Positions 44,542 through 57,155 of a stretch of 64,000 bases of DNA are shown in pieces. The stretch covers positions 154,211,971 to 154,275,970 of the forward strand of contig NC_081411.1 in NCBI RefSeq assembly GCF_030272615.1, read 5' to 3'. How positions within the stretch are numbered: position 1 is the stretch's first letter; the number at the start of each line of letters is the position of its first letter. Below the pieces are notes generated by a model, which saw nothing but the letters and a program-made list of their open reading frames with translations, was not told the DNA's origin and did not search any database. A program made the translations under genes and the position numbers. Origin of the DNA: Cryptomeria japonica. Taxonomy: Eukaryota > Streptophyta > Pinopsida > Cupressales > Cupressaceae.

Positions 44542-46529
44542 TTATCATTAGGTCATAGATCTGACAATTGATATTATGTGTGATTTGCTTTCCCTAGAAG
44601 GCAACCCTATTTTACAAGGGCATTTGTATTAGTTGTGTATTGTGAGAGTCTGATAATTGTTGAATTTCCTTTGGTTCTTTGTTAGTGATGCTCCTATGAG
44701 AAGCTTCTCTATAATTGTTTGTAATTTGTTGATAATTTTTTAATAATATATCATGTAGCTTTTAGAGTGGGGTTTTTATCCTAAAAGGTCCTTCTCCACG
44801 TAAATCATTGTGTTGTAGTATGCATGCTATTTATGTTTATTTCTAATAAGTTTTTGTAACTATTATAAAGATTGGAAAGTTTTGAATAACCCTCCTCTCA
44901 AGGTTATTGTAGGAAGTTATTTTGCTACCTTAACTTCCTTACATAATTATGGCACACATGTAGACACCTAAAATTGTCCTCACTTAATTAAATAAATATT
45001 TATTATTTAATTATTTCACCATTATTTCTCTATTAATTAAAAAATTATTTTGTTTATTTAATTAATTCATTAGCCTTTTCTTTCCTATAGTTAAAAAATA
45101 AAAAATTATTTAATTATACTAAACCCACCGTTTTCAACTAATAATTAAATAGGTAATTTTATTTATGTAATTGAATCATTATCCTCTTCTATCTAATCCT
45201 AGCCCTCCAACTTTTTCACATGGATCATAATAAAAATTCTTAGTCATGTGACAAGTGTCTCGCCTTCACATGTCTAGCTTAACCCTTATCACTTATTCAT
45301 TAAATCTAGACACCTTTTTCTAAATCAAAGTCAACCCACCTCTTAATCTCATCCCTTCATAAAAATTAGTGTCTTAATTTTATTCTCTCCCTCCACCTCT
45401 TAATGTTATCTCTCCATCTATTTTAAACTTCTTAATCCTATTCATTCTCCTTTAACATTTTAATCATGTCCATTCATATTTTAACCTCTTAATCTAAGCC
45501 CTTGGCCTTAATTCTCTTGCAGATTTCTAGAAAAAGAGACTTGTTCTCCCATCTTCACCTACCTAGTATCTATCTAACATGCATAGAGAGCACTTGTTTA
45601 GAGCTTCATAGTATCTATTAGCTATCATTATCATACTTGCATCATGGTTGCATCATCAATCAACCACACTCCATTTCTATATGTCATCTTGTGGTAGTGC
45701 TTAATGTTGAGAGCAAATACTATTATCCACAAGGTCTTAAAGCATTGGAGCACAATGGAGTGAAGTGTATGATGTGTGTGAAGGCGTAATTGTTTATTTT
45801 ATTTTCTTTCACTTGATTTAGGTTTCTTTTGGTATTGTTGAATTGTTTGTAGATTCTAGGCTTGCGGTTGGGATATTTAGGAGTTTACAATATAGTTACA
45901 TTTCAATATACACAACATTCAATGAGGATTTGTGTTTCATTAATAATATTCCCTATAACATTAGTCATGTTCATGTCTGGTTTAGTGAAGTTTCTTAGTA
46001 CGAGCATCAAAAGTAAATGAAGTCAAATAACATCATCTATAGCAACTAACTCATTTGCAAGGATTTCATCATATCAACTATTTATCATTTCTTTCAATTT
46101 TCAACACATGGAGCATCATGATTATAACACATCTCTTGCTTAAAAAAATCCAACAAGTGATAATCATGGAAAATAGAAGGAATGAGGTACCATGATGATA
46201 AAATTAGTAGATAAACTAATACTTTACATAAGAGGACCTAAGGATCTTCGAAACTTCTTCAGAATGCAAAGTTACACACAATAACTTGAAAAACAATAAA
46301 CTGGCACTATGACATGAGAATTGAAGCTATAAAAATATTCCCTAAAGGATAGGTATAGAGATTACAATTTCACCAAAATGTGGGAAATAGAATACCTTAC
46401 AATGATGGGATCTAAGGTGTCTTAATCCTAATCCACCCTAGATTTTAAAAAAATGAGATTAATTAATGTAAACAAAAATCCAAAAAGCATCAGCTAGTTA
46501 AAGGGCAAGATCGAGGGCATTCGGGTGTC
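44542..46529. other. AT-rich intergenic stretch with a possible LTR fragment
   Basis: No gene is seen. GGGGTTTTTATCCTAAAAGGTC and CTTCTCCACGTAAATCATTG, near 44770-44808, resemble the GGTTTTTCCC..GGGTTTCCACGT block of copia-type LTRs in plus orientation, so a decayed solo LTR may lie around 44600-44900. The rest is C/T-rich and A/T-rich without structure. Confidence 0.45.
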
Positions 46530-46545
46530 ATTTCTTAGAAAGAGA

Positions 46546-47022
46546 TGGTGTGGACAAAACCTCGGGAGGGCTGGTTTAAAGTGAACTTTGAAGGGGCTTC
46601 AAAAGTTAATCTGGGACCATCTAGTATTGGATGAGTGGTAAGAGACTGGGTGGGAAACATGGTGGCTATGGGGAGTAAGCGAATTGAAGATGGTACGAAT
46701 AATGTGGCGAAAGCTGAAGCGACTCTTTTTGGCATAAGATTGGGGAAACAACTTGGTCTAGAATCAATTCACTTAGAGGGTGATTCTTGGATTATAGAAA
46801 ATGCTATAATCAGTGGGGAGATACAAGTGTAGCACCTACAAAATCACATTATATCCATCAAAGCTGAGACGGAGTCCCTTCCTAGGTGTACGGTGAGCCA
46901 CGTTAGACACACGGGAAACAAGGAGGCAGATGTCTTGTCTAAGAGGGCATCATCATTCTCTAAAGTGGGAGAGGTACATATCGAGGATTTTAGAGAGATT
47001 ACATGGCCGGATGATTTATGAC
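46546..47022 (+). pseudogene. LINE RNase H
   Basis: WTKPREGWFKVNFEGASKVN, then after a stop VVRDWVGNMVAMGSKRIEDG, NNVAKAEATLFGIRL (catalytic E), SIHLEGDSWIIENAI (catalytic D), a stop, then VRHTGNKEADVLSKRA (last D). The first aspartate of NFDG is glutamate (NFEG). Stops at 46632 and 46831 break it. Confidence 0.85.
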
Positions 47023-47173
47023 GTCGCCCTGAAAAGTGCAAAAATATATATGGCGTGGCAAGGGAGTTAGGGTGATGGGACGAGAAGTGTGTGAGGTGGC
47101 GTTAAATAGAGGAAGGATTGCTTGGCGGTGGCATGTGGTTGAATGTAGCAATGTTTAAGGTGGTGCGAGAAGG

Positions 47174-47785
47174 ATGGAAGCCAACTTCACTCTGGTAACT
47201 TCTCGCATTTTGGTTGCCTTCCATGGGAAGGTAACTACTCGAAGGCTAAAGTGGCTTTTTATGTTTTATGATGTTGAATTCATACAAGCAATGGAGATTC
47301 TGCTGGGTAATACGTTCATTTCGCTCAAAAACAGATATAAAATGAATATGGATATTACCTGTATGGCGATTGTGTGTGGACTCGACTTGGGCGAACCCAT
47401 TGACACCATCAAATGGGTAATGAATTATATTGCGAAAAAGGACTAGTTGGAAGGGTTGGATTCTCTGTTGGAGTGGGTTGTGCTGGGAGAGGATTTCAAC
47501 GTAAGCAAGGGTATTGAGAATGTGAATGTAGAGGTGGAGTTTGAGACCATCTTGTTTATACGATGGGCTTCAGAGTGTGACAAGAAAGAGAGGAGGGTGG
47601 AAGCTCTCATTGGTTGGGATACCATCAAAAATTGTATACAGAATTGGGAGGCCCAGTGGGAGATGGCGGTTGCGATGATGGATGATGCGATTAGTGCATA
47701 TGGGTGCATGTGTTCCATGCGGGTTCGGAGGATTCAAGATGGCAAAGTGGTTCCGCCATGCGGGAGTGCTTGGCGGGTGGTGTGA
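47174..47785 (+). pseudogene. Reading frame downstream of LINE RNase H
   Basis: One frame of 204 codons with a single TAG at 47444: MEANFTLVTSRILVAFHGKV, RLKWLFMFYDVEFIQAMEIL, MAIVCGLDLGEPIDTIKWVM, VVLGEDFNVSKGIENVNVEV, WEMAVAMMDDAISAYGCMCS, ending GKVVPPCGSAWRVV. It looks like real protein rather than noise, but I recognise no family. Its place between RNase H and the 3'UTR suggests a third LINE coding segment. Confidence 0.5.
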
Positions 47786-48151
47786 GCATCTTGACAAGGA
47801 GTATGGCTCAGACTTGGCGGCTTTTTGATTTTTCTTATTGCTATGGCTATCGATGGCTCTTTAGCCGAATGTGGGGCTTTCCAGAGGATGGTTGGGTTTT
47901 GCAGTATTCTGGGTTGGTGGTTGTGTAGTCAGGATTATGGTTTTGTAATGATATGTATGTATCGATAAGGTGGGCTATGGTGCTTCGGCTCTGGGTTTGG
48001 GGTGGTTTTTGGTTTGGCGGTCTTTTTAGTTGGTTTAGGGTAGGTGCAAGGCATGGGCGGTTTTGTATGGCTCTAGCCCAATTTTGATTAAACCTATGTA
48101 AACTTTATTATTATTAATAAAAATATCAAGCTATTACAGATCAAAAAAAAT

Positions 48152-50149
48152 CTATAAAGCATGAAATAGATTGTCTACACTCATTGTGTTATCTACTTTG
48201 ACCTATTTGACTAATTAAGATGTGATAGAAAATTAGAAGTTATAATCTAGAATTAAAGCAATGATTAGGAGCTTGAGAAAATGGTAATTTCATAAGGACT
48301 AGCACTAGGCAATCCTTTTTTAGGATGATTTTCTTCCTTTTGATTTTGCCTTTTATTGAATTTCAATATGAGATTAAAAAACTATTCATTTATGTTTATA
48401 TCTTCATCTAAGAAATTAGCAATATTGAAAAGCACCCTTTGGAGTCCACCATAAATGAGGTAAATCTTGTTGTATTCCTTGAAAATTGCCATGCCCCATA
48501 TGACATGTATAAGATGAAAAAACATGCCAATCAAATAATGCAAGAATGATGATTCAACTAAGACTAAATTGAGACTTTTTTATTGAATGCAAATGGAACC
48601 TATTAATAAACAACTTATGTATAGATCATCGTGTATGATTAAAATTAGCTAAGAGAATGTCCTTAAATATAAGTCCTAAACACACCACTTAATACCTTTT
48701 GCACATAAGGTGACAAGTAATTCACATACTCCTTGTATGTTAACTTGCAGAAGTGAGCATTCAAATCTGAAATGGAAGGACTCTAGTCTATAGGTGAAAA
48801 TAATCACCCCCTCCATTATAATGACTTCTAATAGTGTGTTGTGTGCATGCATATGGTTGTTCCTCCTAATAAAATATTATAAATTTATTCTAATGGTCTA
48901 CATTAATAATCTATTAGAGTTCATTCTTAATAAAGGACTTGCATTTATTACAATGGTTAAAAAATTATATAGAAGATATACCAGCTCCAAAACTCTCTAC
49001 TAGTTCAAAAATAATGCCCCATAATACAATACCACAAGGAACTGTGTCACTACTAGTTCAATAGCAATGCCCCATAATGCAATACCACAAGGAACTGTGT
49101 CATCTTGCCTTTTGGATTACAATGTCATTATAAAACAATATTTAAAATTATCTTATTTATTTTTTGCATTATGAAATTATTTCCCCTCTCTCCATCCAAC
49201 TAATCTAAAAAATATATTTATTGTATTAACAAAATTATTATTGGATTATACTCCTTGCAACTTTGAACCTCAACATAAAGTGTCAACATTTATTTATTCT
49301 ATTGATACCAATAGATGGTAAAAACAATCAATATTTAATATAAAAAACTTCGTAAATATAAAAAATATGAGACAAACGTATATTAGTAGAACTTGCACCT
49401 ACAGGAGATTCAAGGGATACTGCTAATAAGAAAATAAATAAATTTTAAATATATTTAAATATACATAATTAGTTAAGTATATAACAATATAAATCTGTAT
49501 ATATTTTGACTACAAATATGAATTTTGATTTGTACAAATAATTATTCATATATTTAGATATAGATGTTATTCAACAAATTTTCAAATTTTGTTGAATTTC
49601 TTCTTTTTATGAAATAATTAGATTCTTTTGAAGAATCTTATTAGCAACATGTCATTATATTGAATAATATGGTAGAATTGATTGTGGCTAAATTGTTTGC
49701 TTCCATTTAATTTGAAATTAAGATTAGTATCCATTTTGTATTGATACAAATTACATAAGAATGTTTTTTTGTATTTGTAAGTTGTATTTTTCTTTGTATT
49801 CTTTCTTTTAAAGTCTTAGCATTCCTATGCATTGAAACACAAACTTGTTAAATGAAAAAATAATTTGTAACCATTTCATTACATATGTAAATTCAATAAT
49901 AAAAAACTAAACTCTTGAGGAGGTTAAATCTTCTATTTATTTATTTTTATCAATTGTTCACCTATATCAGATGAAACATTGTAGATTAGTTTTGTTATTT
50001 TTTCTCTTTTTAAAAGATGATAATTAAATTATAACTTTGACAGTGTGCAACTAATTGTACATACTTGAATCTATTAATGTGAAAGTGATTGAGCTTCTTC
50101 TTTATTTCATATTATATTGAATAACTTTTTTTCATTCTGGAATTGTAGT
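48152..50149. repeat. AT-rich intergenic stretch with a 53-bp tandem duplication
   Basis: CTACTAGTTCAA.A.CAATGCCCC-type units at 48997-49049 and 49050-49102 are near-identical, sharing AATACCACAAGGAACTGTGT. Nothing else is supportable. Confidence 0.7.
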
Positions 50150-51640
50150 CAAAAGAGAATCTAGGCTCTATATTGAATGAATCTAGACATTGTTGTAAAT
50201 GTGATGCCTTGTTTTTCAATTTTACAATATCAATTGTACCTTTATTTAGTGTAAGGCCTTGTGATTTTTGTATAGTGATAGCACATGCCATGGATAGTGG
50301 TAGTTTTCTATGGTTGTCTCATGATATTTGATGTATTAACATTTTTTTAGGTTTGTTTCATCCCACAATGGACCATTATAGTTTTGAAATGTTACTATAA
50401 CATGTGCTAGCAATTCTATCAATTTAGATCTGATGAAATATACAATAGTTTCCATCTCCAAGAGATCCATTTACAAGTACAACATGGTCCTATAAGTTTT
50501 GTAAGCATGACATGTTGAAATGTGCTTAGTAATACCTCTTGGGAGGTTGCTCATCATTAATATCACTGCCTAATTTACATTGTGTATTTATTGTGAAATC
50601 AATTGCTTTGTTGTGTAATGTTCTGAGCTCATTTGTATCAAATAAGAGTATCAATTGATCAAAAATTTTAGTTGCTTGTTTGTGTAATTCATTAATAATT
50701 TGTAATCTTGTCATGTTGGCTATACATTTCACATGTTTTGTAATGTATGACAAAATTGTATTTGAATTAGATTGTCACCTTATTGTCTGAAAAATGTTTG
50801 TAATGTAACAATTGTATTGAATGTGTGTCATAGATGCATAGATAGGTTTATCCATAACAAGTGGGGGTTAGGAACATTCTCCTATAAAAATAATAGAAAT
50901 TCCACCAAAGTAGAGATTTTGTTGTTGGAGGAATGCTTCACATTACCTAGTATAAATTTTTAATGGTGGTTTAGGGTCAATGAAGCTCATAACATTGATA
51001 AGAATGTATTGTATTCTTCATGTCTACTTGAAATGTTGTCCATGATTGTCCTTTCAATGGTTGTATTTCCCTAATTAGAATCTTGAGGGATACATGTATA
51101 GTAGAGACTTGTATATTAAATGTCATAATTCTTGTTGAGGCAAAAGCAAGGAGTTGATTTACTCTTCCTAGTGTTAAATTTTAAAATGCACTTCTTATGC
51201 AACTAATAATATAGGATTTTTTAGTGCCTATAGTTCCTTGTATAACCATATAATGTAGTTGTTTTGAGGAATTATTTATTGAGTTATTTGTAATGATAGT
51301 AAGTGCTAGTTGTTTTTTTTGTGATAATTTATAGCTTTGATTGTATAAATTTAAGGGACAACATACATCTTCTTAGGACATCTTGCAACATCACACAAAT
51401 GTGTAGGAACATTGTGTTTATCCCATTGGTTATTATTGTCAAAATCATATTAACCTATCATTTCGAGTTCAATTAAATTGTCATTGTTAGCAAGGCCGAT
51501 TTGAGAAAATAACTCATATCCATTCATTTCTATAGTATCTTGTTTATCCTTGTATTTATTATAACAATCTTTCTCTTCAATGAAATATTCAAGTTGATTT
51601 GTGCAATCAACATGTTATGCATTGTATTTTCATGTATTCA
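50150..51640 (-). pseudogene. PIF1-type helicase relic (Helitron-like or host PIF1-like)
   Basis: On the minus strand, helicase motifs appear in the right order despite shifts and stops. The Walker A region is VIQGTIGTKKSYIISCIRS (about 51245-51190; usual G.AGTGKS). Next is LLAFASTRIMTFNIQVSTIH (usual APTG.AA.N..G.TIH), then QQQNLYFGGISIIFIGE, stop, PPLVMDKPIY at about 50940-50840 (usual GD..QLPPV). NGSLG lies near 50470, and the last motif is PLSMACAITIQKSQGLTLNK at about 50310-50250. Upstream MNGYELFSQIGLANNDNLIE may be the preceding linker. No Rep domain or Helitron terminus was found. Confidence 0.8.
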
Positions 51641-54540
51641 AATTTCATAGATGCAACCCTCAAGTTTCTACTTATCTATTAGAAGAAGCCATTGCCATCT
51701 TTCATAGATTTGAAACAATCTACTTATCCCATCACTTTCACAAATAAAATAAGGTGGCATTTTCTCACTAATAAAGGTATTCAATCAATTTTATCTCTAT
51801 CATTAGTTAGTTCTAATGTCAATGACTGGAAAAAATCGATGTCATCATTTTTCTTGAAATCCCCCTGCCTTCCCTCAATTTCCAATAGCTCTTATGTGAC
51901 AATGGGGAGTTTTGACTCTTATATGATTTTTTTGGTTTAGTTGTATCACTTTTGGTTTTGTTTTTCTTTGAGCTTGCTATAATAATGGTAGGTTACTAAT
52001 GTAGGGTTTAGTGAACAATCTATCTTGTTATGTTTTTTAGTTTATGCTTCGAGCTAGGGCTACTATATAGATCCTCATACTACTATCTTTATATATATTA
52101 AAAAATAATAATAAATATATAATCTAGGAGAAGCCTTTCAGAATTATAGTTTAAAGCTTTAAGGTTATTCATTTGACTAAGTTGGTTCGTCCTCTTCAAC
52201 AATAAAATGCACCCAAAGTCTGAAAGGACTATGTAGTATTCCTATAAAAGGGAGAAAAGGGCGGAGTTTAAAGAGTCCACCTTTGACAAATTCACTTGTC
52301 AATTCAAAATTCTGATGCTTAGCCTAACTATGACTTGCCAAAATTTTCAGAAGGTAGGAGGATCGAATTAGTAACTTCCTTGGTCTAGGAACTTATTAGT
52401 CATTGACGTGACACTTATACCCATATTCAAATATGACAAATTTTGTTTAAATGATTGTCTAGAAGAGGATTGTCGTCATAAATAATTGGAACACAACAAT
52501 TATGAGCCACTTTTCAAAACATGCATTCAAATCTTTTTTAGGCCAAGAGTTCTAGAAATTGAAAACTACACTCCTCAAAAGTAACTTTACAAGCATGATA
52601 TATAGGAAAATTCCATCTACTACACATCATCGGAAAGCAATCAATGTAGATGGCAACATCAACATCCAACATCCAACATACAACAAGAATAGCTTCCCAA
52701 TTAACTACAAAATGCTTTAGAACTTTCAATGCTTTGTAACACATTTCATGTTACCAAACATATTTTAAAAATGATTAGAAAATATACACGAAAGTTTTAA
52801 GCTTCTAATAGAAAAAAGTTAAAATAATTATCTATATTTGCAAAGCTACCAAAATCAATACAAGAATAAGTTTCTTCAAAGACAAAATCCTATCAAACTT
52901 AATTTATAAGTAGAAGAAATATTAGACGGTGCATCAACAAAATAGTGACAACTTTATTTGAATTGTATCTTTGAAGGAGGACATTACGTTGTTTTAGTTG
53001 TGTATATAAAAATTGTTTCAATCGATTGTGAATTTTAAGTTTTCTTCTCACTAATTTTCAAAATGAAACTCCCTTATATTTTAGATTGTTTTGCTTTTCT
53101 TGATTTCACTTTTTAAGACTTTTCTTCTTTCAAAAGTTACTCTGGAACACATTATATATTTGTAGCTTTCCCTATTGAAACTCGGGTTTCCCCTTTATTT
53201 CTAAGATAACGTGATTATTGAAGGATCGTCATTTTTTATTTTCTCTAATTTATTACTTTTAGTAAGAGCTCATTTCACTTTGGAATAAGGCTTCTCTAAT
53301 ATTTGTGAGGTTTAATGCATATTTGGTATTTACATTCATTATCATTTTCAAACATCTTAATTTAATTTATGCTCTCTTCTTGAGAATTTAAATGAAATTC
53401 TATGGTAGTAATATTTTGATTCAGTTTCTTTTTCCTTCTCCTTTTGGAAGTTTAATTTGTAGCTAGATTTGAGGATTTTGTGTCGATCTTGCTAGTATAT
53501 GCAACTGATATGTAAATTCCAATTTTTAGGGCATTCTCTTGAAAATAAATGTTCACAAGCAATTTACATTTGTTGTAAATTAGGAACAGCGATATAATAC
53601 TAAAATGCAATACTTTAAATACTTTTCTTGCTTCTTTTTAAGGCGCATTTTTGGGGTTTGAGTTTTTCCGTTTGTTAATCGCAATTGATTTTAAAGTTTA
53701 TGAATTGCTCTGATTTATTTTGTGTGCTAGTAGTTTTTTTAATGATTGGATCAAGATTCTTGAAGCCCGAGAGGGACTCTGCTTTTGAAGCCTCGGTAAA
53801 TTTTTCGAGTAACAATTTGCAGTGTTACATTGACTTTTCTAAATTCAATAATGTTGATTCCAAGTCTTCAATTAATGTGCTTGTTGATCTGGCTTCAGTT
53901 TTAGTGTGCTTCATACCATATTGCACATTCGCAACTTTCAGTCTGAAATCTTGAAAGAGAATTTAACCTTGTATTTGTAGTCTTGCTGCCTTCGCTTTTA
54001 AATGGCTTCAAAAGTTCTAAAAAATTGGATTAAATGCTATCAGCATAATTCAACTTGAAGATTTAAGCCTGATCCCCATTATTCTTCGACCTACAGACAG
54101 CTAGCTTTATCAGGAATTACATTGAAAGTTTACAGTAAGTTTAGTTATAGATTTTTCACATCAAGTTTTCTCTGTTCGCATGTTTTTTCTTTCAACATTC
54201 TCTAATTCTTCTAGAATTCACCATTTAAACCCCAAATACTTATCTTAATTTAGACAATTCAAGTTTAAACATTCATCCTGTAGGTGTTTTCTTTGCTTAA
54301 AGAATTACTTTTAATAGCTCTTATTTCTCTATAGTGATTGGCTGTGCAGTTCAACATTCTCTGATTCTGCTAGAATTCACTGTCAAATATCCAATCCTTT
54401 CAGCTTTTCGTGTTTAACATTCTTTGTGACTGTTTCTATTATGAAGATTATGTTCAAAAAATCTGCACGTTGTTTCTATTGAATTTTGATCATCTTATTT
54501 TGTGTTAAGATTTTTATAAAAGATCCTCATAATATTTCAT
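51641..54540. other. Gene-free AT-rich stretch
   Basis: No supportable gene. Short frames at 51692-51940, 52538-52744 and 53685-53954 have no recognised domain. The last two kilobases are T-rich with CTTTT/TTTCTT words, intron-like in composition. Confidence 0.5.
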
Positions 54541-55500
54541 TTGTTTCATCTGGATTGCAAACTGCAGATAGTTCTGTTTCTCATTGAATGGCTCTCATAT
54601 CAACAGGTTTTCTTCAGTAAATTTGAACAATTTCTGAAAATAGAGCCAGCTGCAAAGACCACAAAGAATGCATCGGGATCTGTCACACAATCTAAAGATG
54701 AGCCATGGAATGCTTCTTACCCATCCTGTGAAGCAACCAATAAAGATTGGATCTGGAAACACTGGCAATTTAAAAAAGGAAACCAGTGAATCCTTCAAGC
54801 CAACAACAACTAATACAGGTGGATGGTCGAATACCTCATAGCTAGAATCCGCAATCGTATGCCTTTGTTAAAAATAAATCCTAAGCCTCTGCTTATACCA
54901 CTGATAATCCTGATGCTTATATTCCTCCCAGTTTTCAAGGAATATATACTTGTGTCATCTGCATCTGTGAGGCTGGAACCTGTTTTCTTTGGAAAAGACT
55001 ACAGTTCTTTCTGGTGAAAAGTTTACTCATTTTCAAGCATCACTTGCTCCAGCAAACATAAATGAGCAACAACAACAAACAAAAGACAACCAGCTGTATT
55101 CAAAAGAAATGCTGGGAAACTTGCATCTCTTTGTAAACACAATCGAAAGCTGTTTGAATGATGTGAATGAACCTGATTTGAATTGTTTTCAACCCCCAGA
55201 GACCACAGTTCTTTAGACCCTGATGTTTGGGAGGGAAAGAACAGGCTTCCCCTGGAGAAGCCTGAGACAATAACTGAACAACCTGATGGCTATCTGTTCA
55301 GAAATCCTCATCTCAATTGTGATGATAGAGAGCAAATAGTGTTGGGAACAGGCTGGGTAGCGTGCAAAAGGTGTAAAAGAGACCAGGTAGTGGTAATTAT
55401 AGCCATCAAACTAATGAAGGCATGGTTTAACAGGGAAAAACCAAGCCATGGTTTCTTTTGTCCCCAAAGTTTGCACAGTTAAAATTTCCTATTGGTTCCC
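54541..55500 (+). pseudogene. Unidentified coding remnants
   Basis: Several protein-like pieces lie on the plus strand in different frames: FSKFEQFLKIEPAAKTTKNA and SKDEPWNASYPSCEATNKDW (54541-54789), INPKPLLIPLIILMLIFLPV (54823-55017), FQASLAPANINEQQQQTKDN (54989-55216), and WEGKNRLPLEKPETITEQPD with TGWVACKRCKRDQVVV (55183-55482). Frames change at about 54790, 55000 and 55200, either through introns or indels. I do not recognise the protein. It lies tail-to-tail with RPL27 and could be a decayed host gene. Confidence 0.3.
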
Positions 55501-55845
55501 AACTTTCCAGTACAATCTCCAAAAATGCTTTTCACAAGTATCCAGTTCTAATGGTCCTAACGAAATGCAGATTACCCAAGATGCCCAAGCCATAATGATA
55601 GATTACACCAAGGTCCTGAACCAATAAAGCAGATCACGCCCCTCGCCAGCCTCAGAAAGATGGTCCAATTGTCTTCTGGCCAGTTTTTAAACCATTGATC
55701 TGTTTTAGAAAGAAATAAAACCGGCAAAAAATGAAATGCTACATACAGATTCCAAAAAAACTCATAAAACCATGGCAAGTGACTTATAAAATTTGATGAA
55801 CCAAATCCAATCTCTCAACAGCTACTGCTTCAATCTACTCACAAT

Positions 55846-56083
55846 AAGTAAAAAATAGACCTAGAAGTATCAAGGATTTTAGAGCTAATAAATTCTCGAG
55901 CTAGAGACAAGATTTTCATAGATGCAGATTTGATACAATTTTTTACAGCTGTAAGACTTAAAATAAATAAAAAATAGATCTAGAAGTACCAAGGTTTTAA
56001 GAGCTAATAAATTGTTGAGCTGGCCACAAGATTTTCCGTAAATGCAGATTTGACACAATTTTTTACAGCTGTAAAGACCTGAT
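55846..56083. repeat. 119-bp tandem duplication
   Basis: Two copies (55846-55964 and 55965-56083) share AAAAATAGA, TAGAAGTA.CAAGG.TTT, AGAGCTAATAAATT and CAATTTTTTACAGCTGTAA, with about a dozen differences. Confidence 0.9.
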
Positions 56084-56294
56084 GTGGAGTGGTGACTTGA
56101 AAAACTGAACTAAATATGGTTTAGCGGCATGGACTTGCAAATTATATTGGATACACTGCTGAAATTTTACAATTGATCAATTAGTAACCAGCAAAGCATT
56201 CATTCCCCTTTGGCAATTAAAATAAGATAGATTTGCTTAGTAATCATGAAGTAATGCCTGAAATCATTTGGCTTAATGCATTCTGGGATAAACG

Positions 56295-56422
56295 AGAATC
56301 AGCTATTTGAAGTGTATAAGAAGTTTAAAAAATTTTGCCTTCAAAATATAAATCAAATAGAATCAGCTATTTGAAGTGTAAGTTTAAAAAAAATTTGCTT
56401 TTCAAAATATCAATCAAATCAT
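56295..56422. repeat. 64-bp tandem duplication
   Basis: AGAATCAGCTATTTGAAGTG occurs at 56295 and 56359, each followed by AGTTTAAAAAA, a TTTGC word and TCAAAATAT.AATCAAAT. Confidence 0.9.
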
Positions 56423-56539
56423 AGCATGCAATGGCACTGGATCCAAGATAATAAATTTGACATTAACCAATTCCTTAACTGATGAAACTACACAAAAAAA
56501 AAGTTCACTCATTAATGGAACTCCCAAAAAGGATTAAAC

Positions 56540-57000
56540 TACCAAAATTTCCCATGCTTTGCTGCCCAATATTGCCTCCAAAAATCCCTTTTCTACAACA
56601 TATTTTGACATTCATATAAAATGAATCCAATCAAAAGCATCAATCATAACCCAATGATATGCTTCCAACCAATCACCCATAAGCTGCAAATGTATTAATA
56701 ACAAACAGCACCTCTCTTTCATGTCAAACTTCGAAATTTTTAGTACAAGCCAACAAATTTGATATAAACAAATTCCTAAAAAAATCTCACTCTTTCATGT
56801 TACAGGGATTAAACTGCCAATATTTCCAATCTTCTGCTGCCCAATACTGCTTCCAATGGTTGAATATCTGGTTAATCAGTTTTCTCCAACATATGTTATA
56901 ACACAAATAAAATTCAAACCAATCAAAAGCATAACCCAAAGATATGTTTCCAACCAATCATCCATAAGCTTTGAATGTATTAATAATAAACTGCACCTCT
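56540..57000. repeat. Diverged duplication of about 200 bp
   Basis: 56555-56720 and 56815-57000 share CTGCTGCCCAATA, CAATCAAAAGCAT, AACCCAA.GATATG.TTCCAACC, CCATAAGCT and AATGTATTAATAA.AAAC.GCACCTCTC. The copies lie just beyond the 3' end of RPL27. Confidence 0.85.
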
Positions 57001-57155
57001 CCATTGTGCTGGAGACTTAAAAAAAATTGTACATGGTTCCACTTAAAATTATTAATCAGATGTAAAATTCATGATTACAAGTGACTACCAACCAATTCAG
57101 AAAGTTATCCTAACAAAACTGTAGCAGCACCTACAGCTAAAACAGCATGAAAATT
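57001..57155 (-). other. RPL27 3'UTR region
   Basis: This follows the RPL27 stop on the minus strand (AATTTTCATGCTGTTTTAGC). No clear AATAAA signal is fixed; an AATAATTTT lies about 110 bases downstream. The transcript end is not determined. Confidence 0.45.

Larger units (their letters stand above)
46530..48151 (+). mobile_element. 5'-truncated LINE (RNase H to poly(A))
   Basis: It starts just before an RNase H domain, continues with a second frame and ends TTATTATTATTAATAAAAAT...GATCAAAAAAAA near 48090-48151. Everything 5' of RNase H is missing, as expected from incomplete target-primed reverse transcription. I cannot see a clear target-site duplication. Confidence 0.75.

Noticed and set aside
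45000-46500. Search for the missing 5' half of the lower LINE beyond the upper LINE
   Set aside because: No DUF4283 or LINE protein text is visible on the minus strand there; the 5' half may be lost or outside the window.
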